DNA of 48,127 nt from Nitrospira sp. (GTDB lineage: Bacteria > UBA10199 > SBBF01): NCBI GenBank assembly GCA_005240075.1, contig SBBF01000040.1, positions 1 to 48,127 on the forward strand, read 5' to 3'. The position numbers and the translations under genes are program-made. Below the pieces are notes generated by a model. That model made no database searches. It was not told where the DNA came from and saw only the letters and a program-made list of their open reading frames with translations. Position 1 is the stretch's first letter; each line of letters starts with the position of its first letter. Positions 41,069 to 48,127 of the stretch are shown in pieces.

Positions 41069-41923
41069 TTACTCCTTTTTGCGCGACGATTCAGCCTTCA
41101 TTTTGATAGCCATCCAATCTTCGGGGGTCAACTCCAGCAATCCGTTAAATTCTCCCGCCCCCTGCAACCATTCTCCGCCGTCAATCGTCACACATTCCCC
41201 ATTGATATATTCGGCTCCATCTGACATTAAAAAAGAGGCGAGGTTCACCAGTTCCGCATGTTCACCCGTTCGGCCCACCGGATTTTTGGCTGCCATTTTT
41301 TCGTCAAATCCTTCAGGCATCAAATTCGCCCAAGCTTGTTCTGTCTTGAAAGGACCGGGAGCTATCGCATTCACTCGTATTTTGTATTTCCCCCATTCGA
41401 CCGCCAAGGACCGGGTCATCGCCAAGACCCCCGCCTTGGCGCAAACAGAGGGAACCACAAATGCCGAACCGGTCCAGGCATACGTGGTGCACATGTTCAA
41501 AACACGCCCCCCCTTCTGCTCCCCAATCCACCGTTTGGCTGCCGCCTGTGTGCAATGAAAAGTTCCATGCAGAACAATTCTCACCACCGCATCAAAACCG
41601 TTGGGGGAAAGATATTCCGTGGGACAGATAAAATTCCCCGCCGCATTGTTCACTAGACCGTCCAGTCTCCCAAATTTTGAATAAAGATTGTCAAAAACTT
41701 TTTCCACTTCGTCGGGTTTACGGATGTCACAGGTGTCGACCAAAACATCCCCCCCCGCTCCTTTGATTTCTCCAGCCGCTTTTTCCAACACATCCCTTCT
41801 TCGGGCGCAGAGGGCGATGGAAGCCCCCAAGCGGGCAAATCCGATTGCCATTGATTTTCCCAGCCCCGTTCCGCCACCAGTAATTAAAATCACTTTGTCT
41901 TTAAGAAGATCTTTTTGAAACAT
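41069..41923 (-). CDS. SDR-family 2,4-dienoyl-CoA reductase-like oxidoreductase
   Basis: A 284-residue short-chain dehydrogenase. The cofactor motif is LITGGGTGLGKSMA (about 13-26), CARRRDVLEKA suggests NADP, and NNAAGNF is the central strand. There is no Tyr-x3-Lys; the corresponding place reads SVCAKAGVLAMTRSLA, as in the DECR1-like 2,4-dienoyl-CoA reductases, where an upstream Tyr (here TTYAWTG) takes part. EWLQGAGEFN closes the fold. It would act in degradation of polyunsaturated fatty acids in the cytoplasm, unrelated to the neighbours. It lies between pilT (31 bases) and the copy 3 gene (six bases). Confidence 0.85.
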   Translation of the reverse strand: MFQKDLLKDKVILITGGGTGLGKSMAIGFARLGASIALCARRRDVLEKAAGEIKGAGGDVLVDTCDIRKPDEVEKVFDNLYSKFGRLDGLVNNAAGNFICPTEYLSPNGFDAVVRIVLHGTFHCTQAAAKRWIGEQKGGRVLNMCTTYAWTGSAFVVPSVCAKAGVLAMTRSLAVEWGKYKIRVNAIAPGPFKTEQAWANLMPEGFDEKMAAKNPVGRTGEHAELVNLASFLMSDGAEYINGECVTIDGGEWLQGAGEFNGLLELTPEDWMAIKMKAESSRKKE

Positions 41924-41954
41924 GCGGGAAGACTGTCAATTCGAAAAAGGATTG

Positions 41955-43031
41955 TCAAATACTAATCATCTTCTTCAGCTCTTCGATTTCCGTGGCAAAG
42001 CTGATGGCATCCTCCAGGGTAATGCGTCCTTCCTTGTAATGATTGGCGAGTGATTGATTCATGGTCATCATTCCGGACTGGCTTCGGCCGGTTTGCATGG
42101 CGGCATAGATCTGATGCACCTTGTCTTCGCGCACCAGATTGCGGATCGCCATGTTGGGAATCATGATTTCCATCGCCAATACTCTCCCCCCTCCTATTTT
42201 GGGAACCAACTGCTGGGATAAAACCCCTTCCAGAATAAAGGAAAGCTGGGTCCTGATTTGAGGTTGTTGATATGGTGGAAAAACATCGATCACCCGGTTG
42301 ATGGTCTGGACAGCGGTATTCGTGTGAAGGGTTGCAAAAACCAGATGCCCTGTCTCCGCAATCGTAATGGCGGCCGAGATTGTTTCCAGATCGCGCATTT
42401 CTCCCACCAGCACAATATCAGGATCCTGACGCAAAACGCGCTTCAGGGCGGCCGTAAAAGAAGCGGTGTCCTTTTCCACTTCCCGCTGGGCGATCAGACA
42501 TCTTTTGGAATGATGCAAAAATTCAATCGGATCCTCGATGGTAATAATATGCTCCGAGCGATTCGCGTTGATTTTATCAATCATGGCAGCCAAGGTGGTT
42601 GATTTTCCTGAACCGGTCGGCCCGGTAACCAGAACCAATCCACGTGGTTTATCAGCCAGTGTCATGGCCATGGGAGGAACTCCCAACTGTTCGGGGGTCG
42701 GAATAACCGTAGGAATCGGTCGAAAAGCTCCCGCCACATTCCCCCGTTCGAAAAAAAGATTCACACGAAAACGGGCCCGGCCATCGCAATCGATGGCCAG
42801 ATCAATTTCGCGATTCTTGATGAAATTTTTGATTTGATCGGGATTGACCGATTCGTAACAGATTCTTTGGCTCGTTTCAGGAGTGAGTGGAACCGTTCCT
42901 ACCGGCACCAGATCTCCATCAACCCGAATCTGGGGGGGGGCTCCCACCGTAATATGAAGATCGGAGGCGCCATTATCCAGGACATGGTTCAACAACTGAT
43001 TCAACGTAAAATTTTCTTCAGTGGTTTCCAT
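41955..43031 (-). CDS. pilT: Type IV pilus retraction ATPase PilT
   Basis: A 358-residue PilT/VirB11-type hexameric ATPase that drives pilus disassembly and twitching. The N-terminal domain has LNQLLNHVLDNGASDLHITV. The ATPase core contains Walker A GPTGSGKSTTLAAMID (about 134-149), the Asp box ITIEDPIEF, Walker B DIVLVGEMRDLETI and the His box FATLHTNTAVQTINRVIDVF. It is a little longer at the start than the 344-residue P. aeruginosa protein. It is divergent from pilB, with a 341-bp AT-rich region between them that carries the pilB promoter. The C-terminal AIRNLVRED motif needed for retraction is present. Confidence 0.95.
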   Translation of the reverse strand: METTEENFTLNQLLNHVLDNGASDLHITVGAPPQIRVDGDLVPVGTVPLTPETSQRICYESVNPDQIKNFIKNREIDLAIDCDGRARFRVNLFFERGNVAGAFRPIPTVIPTPEQLGVPPMAMTLADKPRGLVLVTGPTGSGKSTTLAAMIDKINANRSEHIITIEDPIEFLHHSKRCLIAQREVEKDTASFTAALKRVLRQDPDIVLVGEMRDLETISAAITIAETGHLVFATLHTNTAVQTINRVIDVFPPYQQPQIRTQLSFILEGVLSQQLVPKIGGGRVLAMEIMIPNMAIRNLVREDKVHQIYAAMQTGRSQSGMMTMNQSLANHYKEGRITLEDAISFATEIEELKKMISI

Positions 43032-43174
43032 CTATATTTTTAATTTTTTTTAATTTTATCATCATTCATTTATATAAAGAAGGTTTTTTTATGAAAAAAA
43101 TCCCCTTTTTTTGACGGTCCCTTTTTCATTCTCTCTTTCTTCAACAAGAAAAGCAGGTTAAACCCGTCAATCTG

Positions 43175-43203
43175 TTGACAACTCTTTTTTTCAAATCGAT
43201 AAA
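43175..43203 (+). promoter_or_regulatory. Possible weak sigma-70 promoter in the pilT-pilB intergenic region
   Basis: TTGACA (43175-43180) is followed after 17 bases by GATAAA (43198-43203). The -35 is perfect but the -10 is weak. It may supply basal transcription of pilB besides the sigma-54-type site further down. The rest of 43032-43310 is AT-rich non-coding DNA with no other feature I can support. Confidence 0.35.
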
Positions 43204-43310
43204 AAAGTGATTCGTTTTAAGTTTGCCAATTTTTTTAAAAAAATGACAAATAATTAACCATTAATTTCAGATACTTGAAATTTATTTCCCGAAGCGCCCC
43301 CTTGAGAGAA

Positions 43311-43326
43311 TGGCATCGTTTTTGCT
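43311..43326 (+). promoter_or_regulatory. Sigma-54-type promoter upstream of pilBC
   Basis: TGGCATCGTTTTTGCT fits the -24/-12 consensus TGGCACG-N4-TTGCW except at two positions, with the GG and GC pairs exactly ten bases apart. Transcription would start about ten bases later, some 35 bases before the pilB ATG (43373). Type IV pilus genes are controlled by RpoN in several proteobacteria. An enhancer-binding protein would be needed; none is in the window. Confidence 0.6.
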
Positions 43327-43372
43327 ACACTATTACTACTGAATTGGATCGTTTATTGAATTCCCTAAAACC

Positions 43373-45082
43373 ATGTATTCACCAGGAGAAGACAGATTTC
43401 AGGTTGGCGAGGCTTTAAAGCCTTTTGAGAAGTTTCTGGTTGATGAGGGGCTGATTACCACCGATCAACTGGCGATCGCCAATATCAGCAAAGAAAACCT
43501 CGGCCTTGATTTGGGGTCAGTTCTCATCAAAAGAGGTTTTATCACTGAAAACAAACTGCTGGAGTTTTTTTCGCGTCACAGCAAGGTCCCCTTTGTTTCA
43601 GTCAAAAATTACGATCTGGATCCGGAAATTGCCCGGATGATCCCTCTTCATATCGCCAAGCAACACTTGATCATTCCGATTAAAAAAAAGGGGGACAAAA
43701 TTTGCGTGGCCATGGCCAATCCGTTCGACACTTATGCCCTGGATGATTTGAAAGACGCTCTGGAAGGACAGGAGTCGATTCCTTATCTTGCCAGCGCCCG
43801 GGAAATCCTTGAAACCATCGATCGTTACTTTGAGGGAAACGCGGCGGAGGAAAATATTACCCTGACCATTCAGGTGGCATCCGATGCGGATGCGGCCGGG
43901 GCTGAAGAAGCCCGCAAAATGCAGGAGATGGCATCGGGCACCAAAATTGTTTCGGCGGTCAACAGCATGATCGCCCGGGCTCATGCCGAAAAAGCGAGCG
44001 ATATTCATATTGAGCCGAGTCGAAAGAAAACCAGGATTCGATTCCGGGTTGACGGTTTGTTGAGAGAACGGGGAACCTTGGCCAAAACAATGCTTCTTCC
44101 CATCGTCTCCCGCATCAAGATTCTGGCAGGGCTGGATATAGCGGAACACCGCATCCCGCAAGATGGCCGTGTCCGGGTTCTGCTGGTGGGAAAGCCGCTC
44201 GACTTGCGTATTTCAACCTGCCCCACCCAGTTTGGGGAAAAGGTAGTTATTCGTATTCATACCCAGGATGAAGTCCGGAACATTGAAACCCTCGGTTTTC
44301 TTGAGCAGGAACGAAAAGTTTTCAGTGAAATCATCAGCAAGAGCCACGGGATATTTCTGGCCACCGGACCGACCGGTTCCGGAAAATCAACCACCCTCTA
44401 TGCCGCGCTCATCCGGATCAATTCCTCCGAAAAGAATATCATTTCCATTGAAGATCCGATTGAAAGTGAAATTGAAGGGATTAATCAGATATCAGTGAAT
44501 ACCAAGTCGGGAATGACTTTTGCCTCGATCCTTCGGTCGGTTCTCCGCCAGGATCCCGATGTTATCATGATTGGAGAGGTTCGGGATGGCGAAACAGCCC
44601 AAATTGCGGTGCGGGCCGCCATTACCGGCCACATGGTTCTTTCCACTCTCCATACCAACACCGCCTCCGGGACGATTTCGCGCCTCATTGATCTGGGGGT
44701 GGAACCGTTCCTGCTCGCATCGGCCTTGAGGGGGGTTCTGGCCCAGCGGCTGGTCCGAAAAATTTGCGAAGGGTGCCAGCAGGAAACCACCCTCGATCCG
44801 GTCAAATATGGAGAGATCACGAAGGCAATCAGCAAAGCCTACATGGGCAAGGGATGCAAAGCTTGCAATTACAGCGGTTTTTCGGGCCGAATCGGCATTT
44901 TTGAACTGGCCCCCATCAACGAGGAAGTGAGACAACTGATCATCAGCAAAGCTTCTGATGGAGTAATTGTCCAGGCACTCCGGAAAATGGGGGTCAAGTC
45001 AATCATTGAGGATGGCATTGCCAAAATCAATGCCGGTATAACCACGATTGATGAAGTGCTTCGAGTCACTTGTGAAGATTGA
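43373..45082 (+). CDS. pilB: Type IV pilus assembly ATPase PilB (GspE family)
   Basis: A 569-residue ATPase that powers pilus extension. The N-terminal MshEN-type domain (LKPFEKFLVDEGLITTDQLA, IPLHIAKQHLIIPI) is followed by the ATPase core: Walker A GPTGSGKSTTLYAALI (about 325-340), ISIEDPIESEIEGINQ, Walker B DVIMIGEVRDGETAQIA and the STLHTNTASGTISRL box. A tetracysteine zinc motif is present (CEGC and CKAC), then the FSGRIGIFEL block. MshEN repeats can bind c-di-GMP. It heads the plus-strand run pilB, pilC, pilA, with a sigma-54-type promoter upstream. Confidence 0.95.
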   Translation: MYSPGEDRFQVGEALKPFEKFLVDEGLITTDQLAIANISKENLGLDLGSVLIKRGFITENKLLEFFSRHSKVPFVSVKNYDLDPEIARMIPLHIAKQHLIIPIKKKGDKICVAMANPFDTYALDDLKDALEGQESIPYLASAREILETIDRYFEGNAAEENITLTIQVASDADAAGAEEARKMQEMASGTKIVSAVNSMIARAHAEKASDIHIEPSRKKTRIRFRVDGLLRERGTLAKTMLLPIVSRIKILAGLDIAEHRIPQDGRVRVLLVGKPLDLRISTCPTQFGEKVVIRIHTQDEVRNIETLGFLEQERKVFSEIISKSHGIFLATGPTGSGKSTTLYAALIRINSSEKNIISIEDPIESEIEGINQISVNTKSGMTFASILRSVLRQDPDVIMIGEVRDGETAQIAVRAAITGHMVLSTLHTNTASGTISRLIDLGVEPFLLASALRGVLAQRLVRKICEGCQQETTLDPVKYGEITKAISKAYMGKGCKACNYSGFSGRIGIFELAPINEEVRQLIISKASDGVIVQALRKMGVKSIIEDGIAKINAGITTIDEVLRVTCED

Positions 45083-45153
45083 TTCATCCTTCGACCGTTC
45101 GGCAAGCTCACGGCTCAGGATGCCCGGACATGGTGAGCCTGTCGAACCATGAA
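45083..45153. repeat. REP-like palindromic repeat between pilB and pilC
   Basis: TTCAT...ATGAA form the outer ends, and TTCGAC / GTCGAA (45090-45095, 45141-45146) and AGCTCAC / GTGAGC (45105-45111, 45133-45138) are nested inverted arms. The words CCTTCGAC and GGCTCAGGA match the repeats at 39338-39365 and 8944-9022. It is the only DNA between pilB and pilC and may stabilise or partly terminate the pilB message. Confidence 0.65.
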
Positions 45154-45164
45154 TTGAGTCTTTT

Positions 45165-46403
45165 ATGCCTTTTTTTGCTTACAGAGCCCGCGACACCAAC
45201 GGCGCGCTTGTGACCGGACAATTGGAAGCGGGCGCGGTTGAAACAATCCGTGATTTTCTATCCGACCAGGGGTTGATCCCGATCAGCATCAACAAAGTCA
45301 GCAACCTTTTCCTCAAAAACCTCTCCCTGGAGGGGATCAAAACAATCATCACCAACCTCTTGAACAAGGTCAAACAGGAAGAACTGATGCTCTTTACCCT
45401 GCAATTTCATACTCTTTTCAAATCAGGGATGAACATCGAAACAATCCTCCACACCCTAGCGGGGCAGGCTGGCAACAAATATTTTTCCGAAATCATCATG
45501 AGAATCAAAAACGACGTCGCCTCCGGTTCTTCGCTATCGCAGTCTTTTGCGAAACATCCCCAAATCTTCAACGATCTTTACATCAACATGCTCGCCACCG
45601 GCGAAGAGGCCGGTATTCTGGAAAATGTTCTGGAAAAAATGGCAACACTGATCAAAAAGGAGCATAAACTTAAATCATCCGTCAAAGGGGCGATGCTCTA
45701 CCCCAAAATCGTGATGGTTGTCTTTTTTATCGCCAGTTTTATTCTGCTCAGATTCGTCATTCCCAAATTTGCCGATTTCTACAGTCAGTTTGGGGCTGAA
45801 CTTCCGGGGCCTACCAAACTTCTTATCAATTCCAGCGCTTTTTTCAGGAAATGGATCATTCTGATTGTGACGGTCATGATGGGGGCTTACTTTGTCTTCA
45901 AGAAATGGAAGTCAACCCCCAAAGGGAGATACCTGTGGGATAGATTAAGACTCCGGGTGCCGGTCTTTGGGCAGTTGGATACCAAGGTGGCCAACGCCCG
46001 TTTTGCCCATATCATGGGGGCTCTTTACGCGGCCGGTATTCCGGTCATCAAAGCGCTTTCCATTTCGGCCAAAACCATTGGGAATGAGGCCTTTACGCGG
46101 GATGTCTTGACTGTCCAGACTGAAGTGGAAAAAGGGAAAGGAATTTCAGAATCAATGAGGATGGCCCATCATTTTAACCCCCTATTAATTGAAGCGACCG
46201 CCATCGGGGAAAAATCAGGGTCGCTGGATGATATGTACGCGGCCATCGGTTCTCACTACGACAGTGAGGTCGATATTATGCTGGAAAATATGAACAAACT
46301 CATTGAACCCTTTTTGCTCTTTTTTATCATGGGATTTGTGGCCCTTTTTGCCGCGGCAACATTACTTCCGATCTGGAATATGGCGAATGTCATCCATGCA
46401 TAA
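45165..46403 (+). CDS. pilC: Type IV pilus inner-membrane platform protein PilC
   Basis: A 412-residue protein with two GspF/T2SF domains. It starts FFAYRARDTNGALVTGQLEA, has the EELMLFTLQFHTLFKSGMNI block and the first membrane helix near 182-200 (VMVVFFIASFILLRFVIP), then a second helix (WIILIVTVMMGAYFVF). The second domain has FAHIMGALYAAGIPVIKALS and IGEKSGSLDDMY, ending in a last helix FLLFFIMGFVALFAAATLLP. It is the platform that couples the PilB and PilT motors to the pilin. It sits 82 bases after pilB behind a REP-like repeat, and its stop is inside an inverted repeat. Confidence 0.95.
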   Translation: MPFFAYRARDTNGALVTGQLEAGAVETIRDFLSDQGLIPISINKVSNLFLKNLSLEGIKTIITNLLNKVKQEELMLFTLQFHTLFKSGMNIETILHTLAGQAGNKYFSEIIMRIKNDVASGSSLSQSFAKHPQIFNDLYINMLATGEEAGILENVLEKMATLIKKEHKLKSSVKGAMLYPKIVMVVFFIASFILLRFVIPKFADFYSQFGAELPGPTKLLINSSAFFRKWIILIVTVMMGAYFVFKKWKSTPKGRYLWDRLRLRVPVFGQLDTKVANARFAHIMGALYAAGIPVIKALSISAKTIGNEAFTRDVLTVQTEVEKGKGISESMRMAHHFNPLLIEATAIGEKSGSLDDMYAAIGSHYDSEVDIMLENMNKLIEPFLLFFIMGFVALFAAATLLPIWNMANVIHA

Positions 46404-46442
46404 ATATTTGAAAATTATAAGTAAAATTATTGTCAAATATTT
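46402..46442. repeat. 10-bp perfect inverted repeat at the pilC stop
   Basis: AAATATTTGA (46402-46411) and TCAAATATTT (46433-46442) are perfect inverted arms around a 21-base loop, beginning in the pilC stop codon. It is AT-only apart from the end bases, so as an RNA hairpin it would be weak and no U tract follows. It lies 28 bases before the pilA -35 box and may be a regulator site. Confidence 0.4.
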
Positions 46443-46469
46443 GGCTATTAAGTGTCAAAATAGATACAA

Positions 46470-46498
46470 TTGACAGAAACGAGAATGGTCGGTAAAAT
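46470..46498 (+). promoter_or_regulatory. Sigma-70 promoter of the pilin gene
   Basis: Perfect -35 TTGACA (46470-46475), 17-base spacer and near-consensus -10 TAAAAT (46493-46498). Transcription would start near 46505, leaving an untranslated leader of about 120 bases before the pilA ATG. The leader holds a GGCA...TGCC stem and a CCC-TGTA-GGG pairing that would include the ribosome site. Confidence 0.65.
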
Positions 46499-46624
46499 TT
46501 CTAATCACTACTTTTAACGGGGCGGGAATGAGAATGAACTTAATTTTTTCCCAAGGGTATTTATTTTGTTGATTGCAACATCATTTGCCGTCGGCAGAGA
46601 AGGATGCCCTGTAGGGGGGTAAAT

Positions 46625-47089
46625 ATGAAACTTAAAAACCAAAAAGGGTTCACATTGATTGAAGTGATGGTCGTAATCATTGTGATGGCCCTGTTATCAG
46701 TTCTGGCCTTGCCGAGAGTGATTTCCATTATCACCCAGGCAAAAAAGGCCTCAGCGCAAGCAGTTGTGGCTGCGGTTAGATCGGGTATTGCCAACAACAA
46801 GATCGCTTCCATTTCGGAAGGTAACCCTACTGGGACTTATGTTGCCCAGCTAACAAATGGCTCAACAAACGCTGCTTGTAACGCATTAGGAGGAGGCAAC
46901 AGATGTTTTGATAACATCATGGAAGCCGGTCAGGGAGTTAGTGACAGCCGATGGGTACGAGCCAATGCAGGGGGAGCTGCAACATTCCGATTTGACACCG
47001 GAGGCTCCGCCGATTGTACTTATACTTATAACGCCTCCAATGGGACCTTCCTTCCAGATGCTACCAATGCCACAACGAATTGTCAGTAA
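46625..47089 (+). CDS. pilA: Type IV pilin (major or pseudopilin)
   Basis: A 154-residue prepilin. The leader MKLKNQKG ends in Gly and the mature protein starts FTLIEVMVVIIVMALLSVLA with Glu5, so cleavage and N-methylation by the prepilin peptidase are expected. The remaining part is the globular head with four Cys (NAACNALGGGNRC, DCTYTY and the penultimate-residue Cys), likely two disulfides. An AGGGGGG ribosome site lies seven bases before the ATG, and a strong terminator follows the gene. The gene has its own promoter and long leader, which fits a highly expressed major pilin, but a pseudopilin role cannot be excluded. Confidence 0.9.
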   Translation: MKLKNQKGFTLIEVMVVIIVMALLSVLALPRVISIITQAKKASAQAVVAAVRSGIANNKIASISEGNPTGTYVAQLTNGSTNAACNALGGGNRCFDNIMEAGQGVSDSRWVRANAGGAATFRFDTGGSADCTYTYNASNGTFLPDATNATTNCQ

Positions 47090-47111
47090 ACATACAGGCT
47101 CATAGCCAATC

Positions 47112-47150
47112 AAAAAAAGCGGGAGAAAAATCCTCCCGCTTTTTTATTTT
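47112..47150 (+). terminator. Strong intrinsic terminator after pilA
   Basis: GCGGGAG (47119-47125) pairs with CTCCCGC (47133-47139) around a 7-base loop, with an A run before and TTTTTT after, extending the stem. It is a textbook rho-independent terminator that ends pilA transcription and may work in both directions. Confidence 0.92.
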
Positions 47151-47252
47151 TCAGCCCTTGCGTATCCAATATGACACCATTCGAACCTGGTTTGTCAATA
47201 ATTGGGAAAAATGGGCTGACTTTTCTATTCTCGATTATCCGAAGATTTAAAA

Positions 47253-47750
47253 ATGGATTTGCCGCTCCTCTACTGGATCAAACAATTTTACACGCTTTGG
47301 TCCAAAGAAATTCCCGTACTCGATGGGCACCCAACACTCAGTTGGTCCCATTTTGTGGAAATGCTTTCCATCAAAGATCAGAAGGAGAGGGATTATTATT
47401 TCAAGCAGGCATCAACGGAAGGATGGAGTCGGGACACGCTCCGCAAAGCCATTGAAAAGGACATATTCAAGATCAGTCGGGAGAAAAAGAAACTCCCGGC
47501 TGGTAAAGTGCTGGAACGGCCGGTCAATCCCCTCCATGTTTACAAGGCTGTGGTTGAAAAGGTGGTGGATGGCGACACACTACTTGTTCGCGTAGATTTC
47601 GGTTTTGATGTATGGGTAAATCAGCGAAGCAGGTTTCGTGGTATCAATACGGCGGAACTTGTCAAAGACGGTATTCCATCAGATCCCGTTCCTGAACGAG
47701 GGGAGAAGGCCAAAGCATTTGTTGAAGAAAAACTTGCGAACCTGGTCTGA
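47253..47750 (+). CDS. Truncated DUF1016-N / SNase-like nuclease fusion
   Basis: 165 residues. The first half (LYWIKQFYTLWSKEIPVL, HPTLSWSHFVEMLSIKDQKE and DYYFKQASTEGWSRDTLRKA) resembles the N-terminal domain of DUF1016/YhcG-type proteins. The second half (VVEKVVDGDTLLVRVDFGFD, RFRGINTAEL, KAKAFVEEKLANL) is the start of a staphylococcal-nuclease-like fold, with Asp in DGDTL and Arg in RFRG. The nuclease domain stops after about half its usual length, so the C-terminal part is lost. Upstream an out-of-frame coding-like stretch (47150-47247) ends at a TAA. It is probably a gene remnant, cut at its end near the mobile-element debris. Confidence 0.6.
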   Translation: MDLPLLYWIKQFYTLWSKEIPVLDGHPTLSWSHFVEMLSIKDQKERDYYFKQASTEGWSRDTLRKAIEKDIFKISREKKKLPAGKVLERPVNPLHVYKAVVEKVVDGDTLLVRVDFGFDVWVNQRSRFRGINTAELVKDGIPSDPVPERGEKAKAFVEEKLANLV

Positions 47751-47760
47751 AGAACCTCCT

Positions 47761-47925
47761 TTACTCCATTACTCTTGAGAGGATGTACTGATTAATCGAC
47801 ACACCCTGTTCGGCAGCATGGGCGGCCAATTGCCTATGGACTTCTGGGGATGTTCTCAGAGTCAGGTTGCCTTTGAATTGTCTTACTGAAAAAGGTTCCG
47901 GAATTTTTTCCTTGTCGTCTTTCAT
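47761..47925 (-). CDS. HicB-type ribbon-helix-helix antitoxin-like protein
   Basis: A 54-residue protein: GNLTLRTSPEVHRQLAAHAA followed by EQGVSINQYILSRVME, the ribbon-helix-helix pattern of the HicB C-terminal and Arc-like antitoxins. A purine-rich AAAAAAGG directly precedes the ATG. No partner toxin gene is seen between it and the truncated nuclease (ten bases away) or upstream, where a transposase fragment overlaps its start. It is thus an orphan or the remnant of a larger HicB whose N-terminal part is lost. DNA binding is likely; the role is unknown. Confidence 0.75.
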   Translation of the reverse strand: MKDDKEKIPEPFSVRQFKGNLTLRTSPEVHRQLAAHAAEQGVSINQYILSRVME

Positions 47926-48023
47926 CCTTTTTTATCGCCGTTATACTGATCGACCCCTTTTTGAAACTCGTGGGAAGGAATCCATTGCAAAAGTTGGGAT
48001 AATACGTTACGAGAGTTAGCCAT
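47922..48023 (-). mobile_element. 5' fragment of an IS4-like transposase gene (DUF4372 type)
   Basis: ATG 48023-48021 opens a 33-residue frame ANSRNVLSQLLQWIPSHEFQ followed by KGVDQYNGDKKG and a TGA. This resembles the N-terminal DUF4372 domain of IS4/ISPepr1-type transposases (NxVLxQLLxxIPxHEF). The gene breaks off where the antitoxin-like gene begins (ATGA overlap at 47922-47925), so the transposase is truncated here. The flanking 48024-48127 sequence may hold the element's left end but no inverted repeat can be confirmed. Confidence 0.6.
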
Positions 48024-48127
48024 AGCCTACTTTTTTCTGCCATCGGTCTCAAACCGCCCCCCAAAGTCCTGCGACTGACCAAGAAATCAAAATCCTAGTG
48101 GCACAAGGCCGAGCCTCGCCTATAAGC

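Noticed and set aside
46500-46624. c-di-GMP (GEMM-type) riboswitch before pilA
   Set aside because: The leader lacks the conserved GEMM core segments; only simple pairings are seen.
1-48127. CRISPR array or rRNA genes
   Set aside because: No regularly spaced direct repeats and no rRNA-like sequence were seen.

Overview
This is a chromosomal segment of moderate G+C from a Gram-negative-like bacterium. Evidence for this is type IV pilus genes (pilT, pilB, pilC, pilA), a sigma-54-type promoter before pilBC, and a large block of surface-glycan genes. I could not fix the taxon. The pilus ATPases, the sigma-54 signal and the many small toxin-antitoxin-like loci would fit a deltaproteobacterium-like or candidate-phylum lineage, but that is a weak inference.

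Region by region: (1) 1-5.5 kb is an accessory zone: a vapBC-like pair, a decayed gene, an acyltransferase/hydrolase pair, a winged-helix/nucleotidyltransferase pair and an AAA+/DUF4143 ATPase. Three of these units have a palindrome lying on the predicted -10 box and a start codon only a few bases after the predicted transcription start. (2) 5.5-13 kb holds cstA, then a carbamoyltransferase / SxtJ-like / DUF5989 cassette (the same trio as SxtI-SxtJ-SxtK), flanked on both sides by paralogous membrane SGNH-hydrolase genes and followed by an internally deleted pseudogene. (3) 13-31 kb is a glycan biosynthesis locus: sugar epimerase, amino-acid-type permease, four methyltransferase/glycosyltransferase genes, a WecE-like aminotransferase, an unrecognised 760-residue protein, a hexapeptide acyltransferase, and a five-gene tightly packed operon (propeller glycosidase-like, methyltransferase, ATP-grasp ligase, 2OG-Fe(II) oxygenase, amidohydrolase-like). 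Facing it are rmlB, a second DUF4143 ATPase, rmlA and a GT-C glycosyltransferase. (4) 31-41 kb carries an alpha/beta-hydrolase-like protein without its nucleophile and five polytopic GT-C-like membrane proteins in two paralogous families, with tRNA-Asn(GTT) between two of them. (5) 41-47 kb holds an SDR reductase, pilT, pilB, pilC and a type IV pilin. (6) 47.1 kb to the end is a scrap zone: a truncated DUF1016/nuclease fusion, an RHH antitoxin-like gene and a 5' piece of a transposase gene.

How the genes fit together: RmlA and RmlB make dTDP-4-keto-6-deoxyglucose and the WecE-like enzyme would aminate it to dTDP-Fuc4N. The ATP-grasp ligase, oxygenase, methyltransferases and hexapeptide acyltransferase could then build and attach an unusual acyl group. 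The GT2 enzyme would load sugars on a lipid carrier, and the GT-C proteins would use such donors outside the membrane. The carbamoyltransferase cassette and the SGNH proteins probably decorate the same or another glycan. These pathway links are inferences from gene content.

The best candidates for new biology are the five-gene overlapping operon with its unknown 760-residue neighbour, the doubly SGNH-flanked SxtI/J/K cassette, and a 120-bp GC-rich element with terminal inverted repeats lying in frame inside a membrane-protein gene.
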